From: Vulcanimicrobiota bacterium
Lineage (GTDB): Bacteria > Vulcanimicrobiota > Vulcanimicrobiia > Vulcanimicrobiales > Vulcanimicrobiaceae
Assembly: GCA_027306785.1 (NCBI GenBank)
Contig: DAHUZB010000013.1
Span: 186,001-250,000 of the forward strand
Direction of reading: 5' to 3'
Length of the DNA: 64,000 nucleotides
The notes beneath the pieces were generated by a model, which worked only from the letters and a program-made list of their open reading frames with translations, was not told the DNA's origin and searched no databases. Each line of letters begins with the position of its first letter. Position 1 is the stretch's first letter. The translations under genes were made by a program, and so were the position numbers. Below, in pieces: positions 38,859 through 46,159 of this stretch.

Positions 38859-39905
38859 ATGCGTCTGCCGATCGAGCCGCCCTATCTGCCGATGGAGATG
38901 GCGGAGACGGATCGCCTTCCCTTCGGACCGCAGTGGGTGTACGAGCCGAAGTGGGACGGTCTGCGCTGTCTTGCGTTCCGCGACGGACCCGAGGTGCATC
39001 TGCAATCGAAGGCGGGGCAGCCGTTCACCCGCTACTTTCCCGAGATCGTCGAACAGCTGCGTCGTCTCCGGCTCGCGCGCGTGGTTCTCGACGGCGAACT
39101 GCTCGTCGAGGTGCACGGGCGTCTTTCGTACGACGCGCTCGTGGCGCGAATTCATCCGGCGCGTAGCCGCGCGCTCGTGCTCGCGCGCGAGGTGCCCGCT
39201 CGATACGTGGTCTTCGATCTCCTCGTCGACGACGAAGGCCGCGATCTCAGCGCGCTGCCGCTGCGCGTACGGCGCGAGGAGCTGGAGCGCTTCGCCGCTC
39301 GTTTTTTCGGCGCGGGCGGACCGCTGCTTTCGCCGCAGTCGACCTCCCGCGCCGAGGCGATCGAGTGGTATGCGCGCGCGCACGATGCGCTCGACGGTAT
39401 CGTCGCCAAACGGGCCGATCTGCCGTATGCATCCGGCGCGCGAGCCGCGGCGATGAAGCTGCGTCGACTGCGCAGCGCGGACTGCGTGGTCGGCGGGTAC
39501 CGCTTGAATGCCGAGCGCAACGGCGTGGGCGCGTTGCTGCTCGGACTCTACGACGGCGCCGGACGCCTGCATTACGTGGGCTACACGAGCGGCTTCAAGA
39601 CGCGCGAGCGCAGTCCGCTGCTCAAGCGACTGCGCGAGATCGAGGGGCCGCCGGGATTCGACGGCACGCGCCCGGGCGACGTACGCGTGCTCGACGAGCG
39701 CGACTACGAAGAGGCCTGGCTCCCGCTCGAGCCGCGCCTCGTGGTGGAAGTGCATTTCCACCACCTTGCCGGCGACCGCTTTCGCGGCGCGGTCAAACTG
39801 CTGCGCTGGCGACCCGACAAATCGCCGCGCCAGTGCACCTTTGAACCGTTGCGTGCGGCGAGCGCCGGCTCGGCTCTCGACATGTTCTCGACTTTTTCTT
39901 CGTAG
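38859..39905 (+). CDS. ATP-dependent DNA ligase (LigD ligase-domain type)
   Basis: 348-residue ATP-dependent ligase. VYEPKWDGLRCLAF holds the adenylated Lys (motif I, KxDG), VVLDGELLVEVHGRLSYDAL is motif III, VVFDLLVDDEG follows, DALDGIVAKRADLPYASG is motif IV, and MKLRRLRSADCVVGGY is motif V with the OB-fold after it. There is no phosphoesterase domain. With the polymerase protein upstream it makes a split LigD. A GGAG precedes ATG 38859. The 75-bp gap upstream shows no clear terminator. Confidence 0.93.
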   Translation: MRLPIEPPYLPMEMAETDRLPFGPQWVYEPKWDGLRCLAFRDGPEVHLQSKAGQPFTRYFPEIVEQLRRLRLARVVLDGELLVEVHGRLSYDALVARIHPARSRALVLAREVPARYVVFDLLVDDEGRDLSALPLRVRREELERFAARFFGAGGPLLSPQSTSRAEAIEWYARAHDALDGIVAKRADLPYASGARAAAMKLRRLRSADCVVGGYRLNAERNGVGALLLGLYDGAGRLHYVGYTSGFKTRERSPLLKRLREIEGPPGFDGTRPGDVRVLDERDYEEAWLPLEPRLVVEVHFHHLAGDRFRGAVKLLRWRPDKSPRQCTFEPLRAASAGSALDMFSTFSS

Positions 39906-39945
39906 AGTAGGGCCGCGACGGTAGCGTCTGAATGCGGGAGGACGC

Positions 39946-40377
39946 ATGCTCGGAGAGTTGACCCCGCGCGAGACCGAGGACGTCTTGCGCCGAAACATCG
40001 TGGGACGCATCGGCTGCTATGCATTCGGGCGGCCGTACGTCGTGCCCATCACCTACGTGTACGACGGCGAGGCGGTGTACGCCCACGGCAATGAGGGAAT
40101 GAAATTGCACATGATGCGCGAGAATCCGCACGTGTGCTTCGAGGTCGATCATATGGACGATCTCGCCAATTGGCACAGTGTCATCGCGTGGGGCCTCTTC
40201 GAAGAACTGCACGGCGAGCGCGCCCGCGCGGCGATGGAATTGCTCGTCGATACGCTCGAACCGCACCTCGAAGGTCCGCCGGGCGCCTCGGCGCATCCGC
40301 GCACGGAGACCATCCCCGCCGTGCTCTATCGCATCGTTCTCGAGGAGAAGACCGGGCGTTTCGAGCGGAGATTGTAG
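39946..40377 (+). CDS. Pyridoxamine 5'-phosphate oxidase-like flavin protein
   Basis: 143-residue split-barrel FMN-binding-type protein of the NimA/PPOX-like group: VGRIGCYAFGRPYVVPITYVYDGEAVYAHGNEGMKLHMMRENPHVCFEVD is the recognisable core. Such proteins reduce or bind flavins, haem or nitroaromatic compounds; no specific substrate can be named. A strong GGGAGGA ribosome-binding site precedes ATG 39946. Confidence 0.82.
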   Translation: MLGELTPRETEDVLRRNIVGRIGCYAFGRPYVVPITYVYDGEAVYAHGNEGMKLHMMRENPHVCFEVDHMDDLANWHSVIAWGLFEELHGERARAAMELLVDTLEPHLEGPPGASAHPRTETIPAVLYRIVLEEKTGRFERRL

Positions 40378-40379
40378 CC

Positions 40380-40880
40380 GTGCGCACACGAGTCCGCGCG
40401 ACGACGCTCGTCAATGTGCCGTTCTCGGTGCTCGCGGACTTACTCGCGGATGCATTGCGCGAGCGCCGCGATCTCGACGTCTCGCCGCTCGTCGGCCCGG
40501 GCGAGCGCGTGCGGCTCTCGTGGGGACTCGTGGAAGACGCGAGCGACGAAGCACGCAAGCACGAAGCGATCGCGATCGAATGGACGCCCGAGCATCCGCA
40601 GCTTTTTCCGTCGTTTCGCGGTGCGATCAGCGTACGGCCGCACTTCCGTCGCAGTTGGATGCGGGTCGCGGGAGCATACGACCCGCCGCTTGCGGCGGCG
40701 GGTCGGCTCTTCGATCGGGTTATGGGACGCTTCGTCGCGTGGATGACGTTGCGCCGCATCGCCGCGGACCTGCGGCGCGACGTCGAATCACGCTATCTCG
40801 TGTACCTTCAGGAGATTGGTGCCGCCGGCGCCGACCGGCATGCCGGTGGTAAAAGCGATCCGGTCACCCGAGCGCACTAG
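40380..40880 (+). CDS. Hypothetical SRPBCC-like protein, 3' end overlapping pyk antisense
   Basis: 166 residues from GTG 40380. The strand/helix order (TRVRATTLVNVPFSVLADLLADAL, ISVRPHFRRSWMRVAGAYDPPLAAAGRLFDRVMGRFVAWMTL, then DLRRDVESRY) is reminiscent of SRPBCC/START-like lipid-binding folds, but similarity is weak. The last 31 codons overlap the 3' end of the convergent pyk gene by 93 bp, a rare arrangement; the tail after VESRYLVYLQ looks like antisense-derived sequence, perhaps acquired by loss of an earlier stop. Confidence 0.6.
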   Translation: MRTRVRATTLVNVPFSVLADLLADALRERRDLDVSPLVGPGERVRLSWGLVEDASDEARKHEAIAIEWTPEHPQLFPSFRGAISVRPHFRRSWMRVAGAYDPPLAAAGRLFDRVMGRFVAWMTLRRIAADLRRDVESRYLVYLQEIGAAGADRHAGGKSDPVTRAH

Positions 40881-42221
40881 TCCGGCCTCGGCCATCTTCT
40901 GCTCGGTCATGTAGAGCAGCACGTCGATCGACGCGTAACGATCGATCATCAGCGATTCGGTTCCCCACACGAGCGCGAGACGACGTGCCACTTCCGCATG
41001 CGGCGTGAGCGCCACGATGCGCGCGCGGGGCCGAAACGCCGCGATGTGATGCGCGGTGTTGCCGGTGGTCGTACCGGTGACGATGTACGGGATGTCGAGT
41101 TCGTCGCTCGCGCGCGTCGCGGCTTCGGCGATCGAGGTGGCGACGGTGGGCTTCACGCCCGCCAAACGGCGATCGCGCAGCATCGCGTGCGGATAGCTCT
41201 GCTCCACCTCGCGCGCGATCTCCGCCATCGTCCGCACCGCCTCGGTGGGATAGGCGCCGCGCGCGGTCTCGCCCGAGAGCATCACCGCGTCGGTGCCGTC
41301 CAAGATCGCGTTCGCGACGTCGGTTACCTCGGCGCGCGTCGGCTTGGAGTTGAACGTCATCGATTCGAGCATCTGGGTGGCGGTCACCACCGGCTTGCTC
41401 GCACGATTGCATTTGGCGATCAGCGATTTCTGCACGAGCGGCACCTTTTCGAGCGGGATCTCGATGCCGAGATCGCCGCGCGCCACCATGATCCCGTCGG
41501 CCGCGGCGATAATGTTGTCGAGATCGTCGAGCGCCTCGTGCTTCTCGATCTTCGCAAGCACCGGCACGTTGCGTCCGCGTTCGCTCATGAACGCCTTCAC
41601 GCGCTTGATATCGTCGGCGTTGCGCACGAACGAGACCGCCACGTAATCGACGCCGTGTTCGAGTCCGAATGCGAGATATTCGAAATCGCGTTCGGTCACC
41701 GAGGTGATGTTGAGCGAGCCGTCGGGATAGTTGATGCCCTGCGTCGAGCGCAGATCGCCGCCGAATTCGACGGTCGTCTGAATCTCGGTCTTGCTTTTTC
41801 CCGTAATGCGCAGCGTGATCTGCCCGTCTTGCAGGTAGATGCGCTTGCCGACCGTGACGTCGTTCGGGAGTGCCTTGTACTGCACGCTCACCCGCTCGGT
41901 GTCGCCCGGAACGTCTTCGGTGGTCAGCACGAACGGCTTGCCGCGTTCGAGCCGAACGAACTCGACGTCGCCCCCGAGCTTTCCGGTGCGCACCTTCGGG
42001 CCGGGAAGGTCTTGCAGGATCGCGGTGTGGATGCCGAGTTCGTCCGAAATCTTGCGCGCGGTCGCGATCACCTCGGCGTGCTCGGCGGGCGTGCCGTGGG
42101 AGAAGTTGAGGCGCAGCACGTTCGCGCCCGAGAGAAAGAGCGAGCGCATCACGTCGGGATGCCGCGAGGCCGGTCCGACGGTCGCGACGATCTTGGTGCG
42201 CTTATGTAATACGGTTTCCAT
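40788..42221 (-). CDS. pyk: Pyruvate kinase
   Basis: Final glycolytic enzyme, converting PEP and ADP to pyruvate and ATP. 477 residues: RTKIVATVGPASRHPDVM, NVLRLNFSHGTPAEHAEV, LQDLPGPKVRTG, the catalytic ILAKIEKHEALDDLDNII, GIMVARGDLGIEIPLEKVPLVQKSLI, TATQMLESM, AILDGTDAVMLSGETARGAYP, and a C-terminal alpha/beta domain (ATRASDELDIPYIVTGTTTGNTA). Complete and normal in length. Divergent from the Pro-rich TonB-like gene; convergent overlap with the preceding gene. Confidence 0.97.
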   Translation of the reverse strand: METVLHKRTKIVATVGPASRHPDVMRSLFLSGANVLRLNFSHGTPAEHAEVIATARKISDELGIHTAILQDLPGPKVRTGKLGGDVEFVRLERGKPFVLTTEDVPGDTERVSVQYKALPNDVTVGKRIYLQDGQITLRITGKSKTEIQTTVEFGGDLRSTQGINYPDGSLNITSVTERDFEYLAFGLEHGVDYVAVSFVRNADDIKRVKAFMSERGRNVPVLAKIEKHEALDDLDNIIAAADGIMVARGDLGIEIPLEKVPLVQKSLIAKCNRASKPVVTATQMLESMTFNSKPTRAEVTDVANAILDGTDAVMLSGETARGAYPTEAVRTMAEIAREVEQSYPHAMLRDRRLAGVKPTVATSIAEAATRASDELDIPYIVTGTTTGNTAHHIAAFRPRARIVALTPHAEVARRLALVWGTESLMIDRYASIDVLLYMTEQKMAEAGLVRSGDRIAFTTGMPVGAGGTNLLKVHEIA

Positions 42222-42289
42222 GGATGCCGTGCTCTGCGCGGCGCTTGCGGCAGGCTCCTGCGCACGATTAAGCGCATTAACGGCCTTGC

Positions 42290-43630
42290 ATGTGGAGGCG
42301 TGATCCGCGCGATCGACGTTATCCGGAACGCCTCGCGGGCAGTACGCTCACGTCGCTGCTCATTCACGCGCTGCTTGCGATCCTGTTGTTCGCGGTGGTC
42401 GCGAACACCGCATTCGAGGGCGCGACCGAGAGCGTGACCGGCGGAACGCTCGTCACGCTCGAACGCAAGGTGCCCGCCGTCGCGCAGGTGCCGACGCCCG
42501 TGCGGCAGGCCGCGCCCGTGCCCCATGCGAGCATCGCACCCGTGCAGCATCCTCCCGCCGCGCAGCCGCCGCGGCAGAAGCAGCCGCCTCGACGTCCCGA
42601 GCTCTCGCACATCGTGCCCTCGGCGCCGCCGCAGCCCTCGCCGCTGCCGCAAGCGAGCATCGTGCCGACCGCGCTGCCGACTCAGCCGCTCATCGAACCG
42701 CAGCCGCAGCGCGAGCTTCCCGCGGTGCCGACCTCGGTGCCCACCGCGGCGGCGGTCGCCGTGACGGTCACGATCCCGCCGACCGCGGCCCCGAGCCCGG
42801 CGCCGACAGCGCCGCCGACGGCCAAGCCCACGCCGCGCCCCCCGGCTCCGACCGCCGCTCCCACGGCCAAGCCGCAGACGCCCGCCCCGGCCGCCACCGT
42901 TGCGCCGACGGCGCAGCCCTCGCCGCAGCTCGCGCGCGCGAGCGCCGCCCCGAGCGCATCGCCCGCGCCGGCCGCCCGCGTGAGCGCGCCGCCCGCGCCG
43001 CATCCGGGCGTGCCGAGCCCGACGCCGACCAAGGGCGCCGCGCCCGCGAAGAGCGCCGGGAAGGCGCCGCGTCCGGGAGCGAAAGGCCACGCCAAACCGG
43101 GCCCGCACGCCGGGAACGCGCGGCAGGCCAAACCCGGACCCTCACGTGCCATCAACGTTCCGCCCACCCCGGCGCCCGCGCGCAACGCCAAGTCCGGCGG
43201 CAGCGGGATCGATATCAACGCTCGTCTGCGGGCGATGCTGCCGCACGGCCCCGTCACGCCGTCGGAGAAGTCGTATCACGAGCCGATCTCGCTCGGGAGC
43301 ATCAACCCCACGCCTCCGCCCGCGGTCGTCGCCGAGACGAAGTACATCCTCGAAGAGGCGGGCAGCGGCGGCGACGCGCGGATCAAGATGTGGGTCACGA
43401 GCGTCCACCGCGAGGGACCGCTGCTGATCTGCGACGGCTGGATGCTGCGCTTCCCGCGCAGTTCGCAGCCGCCCATGGTGCAAGGGACGTTCACGCATCC
43501 GCTCGCGGGCGGCATCGGGATCACGATCGGCGGAAATCCGGGCGGCGTGGGTAAGCCGATCGTGGAGGAGCGGGCGAGCGCCGTCTGCACGCGCCGCGCG
43601 CTTGCGCCCTTCACCCCGCCTCAACCCTGA
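42290..43630 (+). CDS. TonB-like envelope protein with very long Pro/Ala linker
   Basis: 446 residues: a short basic cytoplasmic N-terminus, one TM helix (LTSLLIHALLAILLFAVVA, about 20-38), then about 260 residues dominated by Pro, Ala, Thr and Ser in low-complexity runs (typical periplasm-spanning linker), ending in a compact C-terminal domain (about 320-446; SYHEPISLGSINPTP, YILEEAGSGGDARIKMWVTS, GGIGITIGGNPGGVGKPIV). The C-terminal domain is not a recognisable TonB fold. The anchor-plus-linker layout suggests an envelope-spanning protein of unknown partner. Confidence 0.72.
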   Translation: MWRRDPRDRRYPERLAGSTLTSLLIHALLAILLFAVVANTAFEGATESVTGGTLVTLERKVPAVAQVPTPVRQAAPVPHASIAPVQHPPAAQPPRQKQPPRRPELSHIVPSAPPQPSPLPQASIVPTALPTQPLIEPQPQRELPAVPTSVPTAAAVAVTVTIPPTAAPSPAPTAPPTAKPTPRPPAPTAAPTAKPQTPAPAATVAPTAQPSPQLARASAAPSASPAPAARVSAPPAPHPGVPSPTPTKGAAPAKSAGKAPRPGAKGHAKPGPHAGNARQAKPGPSRAINVPPTPAPARNAKSGGSGIDINARLRAMLPHGPVTPSEKSYHEPISLGSINPTPPPAVVAETKYILEEAGSGGDARIKMWVTSVHREGPLLICDGWMLRFPRSSQPPMVQGTFTHPLAGGIGITIGGNPGGVGKPIVEERASAVCTRRALAPFTPPQP

Positions 43631-43641
43631 GGATTGGATCG

Positions 43642-43671
43642 TTGAAGTGCGACCTTTGTCGCGCTTATACT
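43642..43671 (+). promoter_or_regulatory. Predicted promoter of the rimP-nusA-infB operon leader
   Basis: TTGAAG (43642-43647) and TATACT (43666-43671) have an 18-bp spacer. Transcription would start near 43678, about 290 nt upstream of rimP. A second candidate, TTGCGG/TATCCT at 43876-43905 with an 18-bp spacer, lies closer to rimP. Confidence 0.55.
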
Positions 43672-43677
43672 GGTGCT

Positions 43678-43970
43678 GTACCCATTCGCATGGTACGGAG
43701 TTAGGAGGGCGGTTGACACCGCAAGATCCACCGGGCCACCAGGCCCGCGACGAGCGCGCATAATTCGGGATTGCGCCTGCGCACCCGACGGCGGCCGGAC
43801 GTCAACCGGCAGCGCAGCACGTCGCACGCGAACGCATGAGTAGCGAACGGACGAGGGGCCGCCACCCACGCGGGGTTGCGGCCCGTCGTCATTTTCGTGT
43901 ATCCTCGAAAGCGGTTGATCTCGAGTTGAGCGTGGGCACGTCCCGCGCTTCGTTGTTGTAAGGGGCCGAC
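43678..43970 (+). ncRNA. Candidate structured leader of the rimP operon
   Basis: The 340-bp gap between the TonB-like gene and rimP contains no convincing gene but several possible hairpins: GTACC/GGTAC at the predicted 5' end, GCGGT-TGAC-ACCGC near 43710, CGGGCC-ACC-AGGCCCG near 43730, and GGGCCGC/GCGGCCC at 43857-43883. No known riboswitch, tRNA, 4.5S or RNase P signature was recognised. It may be an attenuation leader or contain a small RNA ending at the last hairpin (followed by CATTTTCG). Confidence 0.35.
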
Positions 43971-44492
43971 ATGTCTTCGGGGGAGAGTCTGACGCACGTC
44001 TTCGAGCGGACGCTCGACGCCATCGCGCACGACCCCGCGTTCGCCGATGTGGAGATCGTTCTCCACGGCGCGCGCGCGGGCCGGAGCACGACGTCGCTGA
44101 GCGTGACGATCGACAAGATCGGCGGCGTCGACATCGGCACCTGCGAAGCAATCGCCTCGCGCATCAACGACGCGCTCGATCAGTTCGAAGACCGCTACAC
44201 GCTCGAAGTCGAGTCGGCGGGCCTCGAACGTCCGCTCGTGAAGCCCGCGGATTACACGCGCTTCGCGGGTAAAAAGGTGCGCGTCGTGACGACGCTCACG
44301 ATCAACGGGGCCAAGACCCATCGCGGCACGCTCGTCGGGCTGCGGGGGGAGAACGTGATCGTCGCGACCGAGCAGGGCGAGTTGCCGCTGCCGATCGCCA
44401 CGATCAAATCGGCGAATCTGGAGTACGATCCGCGCGCCGACTTAACTCGCGACAAACGTGAACGGAAGAACCATGGCAGAACCGGTAGCTGA
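43971..44492 (+). CDS. rimP: Ribosome maturation factor RimP
   Basis: 30S-assembly factor of 173 residues. N-terminal alpha/beta domain (LTHVFERTLDAIAHDPAFADVEIVLHGA, LSVTIDKIGGVDIGTCEAIASRINDALD, YTLEVESAGLERPLVKPADYTRFAGKKVRVVT) and C-terminal SH3-like barrel. AAGGGG ahead of ATG 43971. First gene of the rimP-nusA-ylxR-infB-rbfA block; overlaps nusA by 20 bp. Confidence 0.93.
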   Translation: MSSGESLTHVFERTLDAIAHDPAFADVEIVLHGARAGRSTTSLSVTIDKIGGVDIGTCEAIASRINDALDQFEDRYTLEVESAGLERPLVKPADYTRFAGKKVRVVTTLTINGAKTHRGTLVGLRGENVIVATEQGELPLPIATIKSANLEYDPRADLTRDKRERKNHGRTGS

Positions 44493-45690
44493 TGAAAAAC
44501 TGATCGACGTCCTGCAGTTCATCTCGAAGGAACGGAATATTCCGTTCGAGATGCTGCTCGAGGCGTTGGAAGCCGCGCTCCTCACCGCCTACAAGCGCCA
44601 CTTCGGCAGCGAGGCGAACGCGATCGTGATCGTCGATCGCGGGACCGGCGAATATCGCGTCTACCATCGCCGTACGGTGGTCGACGAGGTGACCGATCCG
44701 AAGCTCGAGATCTCGCTCGCGCAGGCCGGCGGCCCCTATCAGGCCGGCGACTTCTTCGACGAAGAAGTGACGCCGAAAGATTTCGGACGCATCGCCGCGC
44801 AGACCGCGAAGCAAGTGATCGTGCAGCGCATCCGCGAAGCCGAACGCGACACCGTATTCAACAAATATGCGCGCAAGCTCAACGACCTCGTCACCGGCAC
44901 GGTGCAGCGGTACGAGCAGCGCAATATGTACGTGCTGCTCGAGGGGCGCGACGAAGCGATTCTTCCGCTCTCCGAACAGGTACCCGGCGAAGCGTTCCGC
45001 ATCAACGATTTCATTCGCGCCTACGTGCTCGACGTGCGCAAGTCGCCGAAGGGGCCGCAGGTCGTGCTCTCGCGCTCGGCCGAGGGTCTCGTGCAGCGTC
45101 TGCTCGAGCTCGAAGTGCCCGAGATCGCCGACGGTATCGTCGAGATCATGGCGATCGCGCGCGAAGCGGGCAGCCGCTCCAAGGTGGCGGTGCGCTCGAT
45201 CCGCGAGGAAGTCGATCCCGTCGGCGCGTGCCTCGGCCCGAAGGCCAGCCGCATCGCCAACGTCTCCGACAATCTGCGCGGTGAGAAGATCGACGTGATT
45301 CCCTACGCGGCCGACGCGCAGACGTTCATCATGAACGCGTTGCAGCCGGCCAAGGTGATCAGCGTCGAGCTCTTCGAGGACGACGGCGTGGCGCTCGTGA
45401 TCGTGCCCGATTATCAGCTCTCGCTCGCGATCGGTCGCGACGGACAGAACGTGCGGCTCGCCGCGCGCCTGACCGGATGGCGTCTCGACATCGCGAGTGA
45501 GGCCGAAGCGGACGACGTGCGCGAGCGCTACCTGGCCGAGCGCACCGCGCGCACCGGCGGCGACGAGGCCGTGGCCGAGGCCGTGGAGACCGAGGAGGAA
45601 GGCGTCGAAGCCGAAGCGCCCGCCGCGACGGTTGACGAGGAGCTCATTCGCAAGCTCGAGGAGTTCCGCCGCGAACGACTCGGCGAATAA
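44473..45690 (+). CDS. nusA: Transcription termination/antitermination protein NusA
   Basis: RNA polymerase-associated factor in pausing, termination and antitermination. 405 residues: N-terminal RNAP-binding domain (DVLQFISKERNIPFEMLLEALEAALLTAYKRHFG), S1 domain (LVTGTVQRYEQRNMYVLLEGRDEAILPLSEQVPGE), KH1 (RSIREEVDPVGACLGPKASRIANVSDNLRGEKIDVI) and KH2 (IVPDYQLSLAIGRDGQNVRLAARLTGWRLDI), then an acidic tail. It lacks the two C-terminal acidic repeats of E. coli NusA, as usual outside Proteobacteria. ATG 44473 is chosen over GTG 44458. Confidence 0.96.
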   Translation: MAEPVADEKLIDVLQFISKERNIPFEMLLEALEAALLTAYKRHFGSEANAIVIVDRGTGEYRVYHRRTVVDEVTDPKLEISLAQAGGPYQAGDFFDEEVTPKDFGRIAAQTAKQVIVQRIREAERDTVFNKYARKLNDLVTGTVQRYEQRNMYVLLEGRDEAILPLSEQVPGEAFRINDFIRAYVLDVRKSPKGPQVVLSRSAEGLVQRLLELEVPEIADGIVEIMAIAREAGSRSKVAVRSIREEVDPVGACLGPKASRIANVSDNLRGEKIDVIPYAADAQTFIMNALQPAKVISVELFEDDGVALVIVPDYQLSLAIGRDGQNVRLAARLTGWRLDIASEAEADDVRERYLAERTARTGGDEAVAEAVETEEEGVEAEAPAATVDEELIRKLEEFRRERLGE

Positions 45691-45715
45691 CGACGGACGC
45701 GCCGCCCACGTACCC

Positions 45716-45964
45716 ATTCGGCAATGCGTGGGCTGCCGCGACCGGCGCCCGCAGGCGGAGATGTTCCGTTTCGTGCGGACGCCGAGCGGCTGGGCGGTCG
45801 ATCCGCCGGGGACTCGGTCGCGCCGACCCGGCCGAGGTGCCTACCTCTGTTCGGCGGCCTGCGTCGAGCGGGCGGCAAAAAACCGCCGGTACCCGGGGCT
45901 TGCCACCGCGGCGGCAGAATATGGTTTAATAAGAAGTTCGATGGACGCACTTGGATCAACGTGA
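45716..45964 (+). CDS. YlxR/RnpM family RNA-binding protein
   Basis: Small DUF448 protein in its conserved place between nusA and infB; in Bacillus it binds RNase P RNA and modulates its activity. The core RQCVGCRDRRPQAEMFRFVRTPSGWAVDPPG and GRGAYLCSAACVERAAKNRR is intact with all expected Cys residues. The start is unclear: no ATG, GTG or TTG lies between the nusA stop and the core. ATT 45716, two codons after a GTA, gives 82 residues and the family-like start; TTG 45632 inside nusA is the alternative. The L7Ae-like ylxQ gene that often follows is absent. Confidence 0.78.
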   Translation: MRQCVGCRDRRPQAEMFRFVRTPSGWAVDPPGTRSRRPGRGAYLCSAACVERAAKNRRYPGLATAAAEYGLIRSSMDALGST

Positions 45965-46159
45965 TGATTAACGACGACCATGCTCTCTAAGAGGGCAACT
46001 TCGTGACGACCTAGCGGGGCCCTCAACTCCACTGCCAGCTTCTGCCAGTTGAGAGGGGACCCGCGTGACTACGCGGGGGCGCGCGGTTCCGGGTGAAGCC
46101 CGGAACGCAGTGCTCTCAAACTGGTGGGGCCCCCAACGTGGGGACCACTTTGGGGATAA
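45965..46159 (+). ncRNA. Highly structured infB leader
   Basis: The 195-bp gap upstream of infB contains at least four stable hairpins: CCCTCAACT with AGTTGAGAGGG (around 46018-46057), CCCGCGT-GACT-ACGCGGG (46063-46080), GTTCCGGG-TGAAG-CCCGGAAC (about 46085-46106), and a G/C-rich TGGTGGGG...CCCC/GGGGACCA region reaching the GGGG that precedes the infB ATG. The last structure could sequester the ribosome-binding site. No known riboswitch class was recognised. Confidence 0.45.

Noticed and set aside
42290-43630. Calling the Pro-rich protein a true TonB
   Set aside because: Anchor and linker fit, but the C-terminal domain lacks the TonB YP-x-A and strand pattern seen in the two proteins at 17855-19256.
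43713-43718. TTGACA that could be a -35 box
   Set aside because: No acceptable -10 at 15-19 bp; it lies within a hairpin of the candidate rimP leader.
43672-43900. Possible tRNA, 4.5S, 6S or RNase P RNA upstream of rimP
   Set aside because: Checked by eye for T-loop GTTCRA, CCA end, SRP apical GGAAG motif and RNase P GAGGAAAGTCC; none found.
43835-43963. 42-codon ORF in the rimP leader
   Set aside because: Arg-rich product with no ribosome-binding site, overlapping hairpins and a possible promoter; likely chance.
45962-45990. Mini-ORF MINDDHAL at the start of the infB leader
   Set aside because: No ribosome-binding site and no codon pattern typical of an attenuator peptide.
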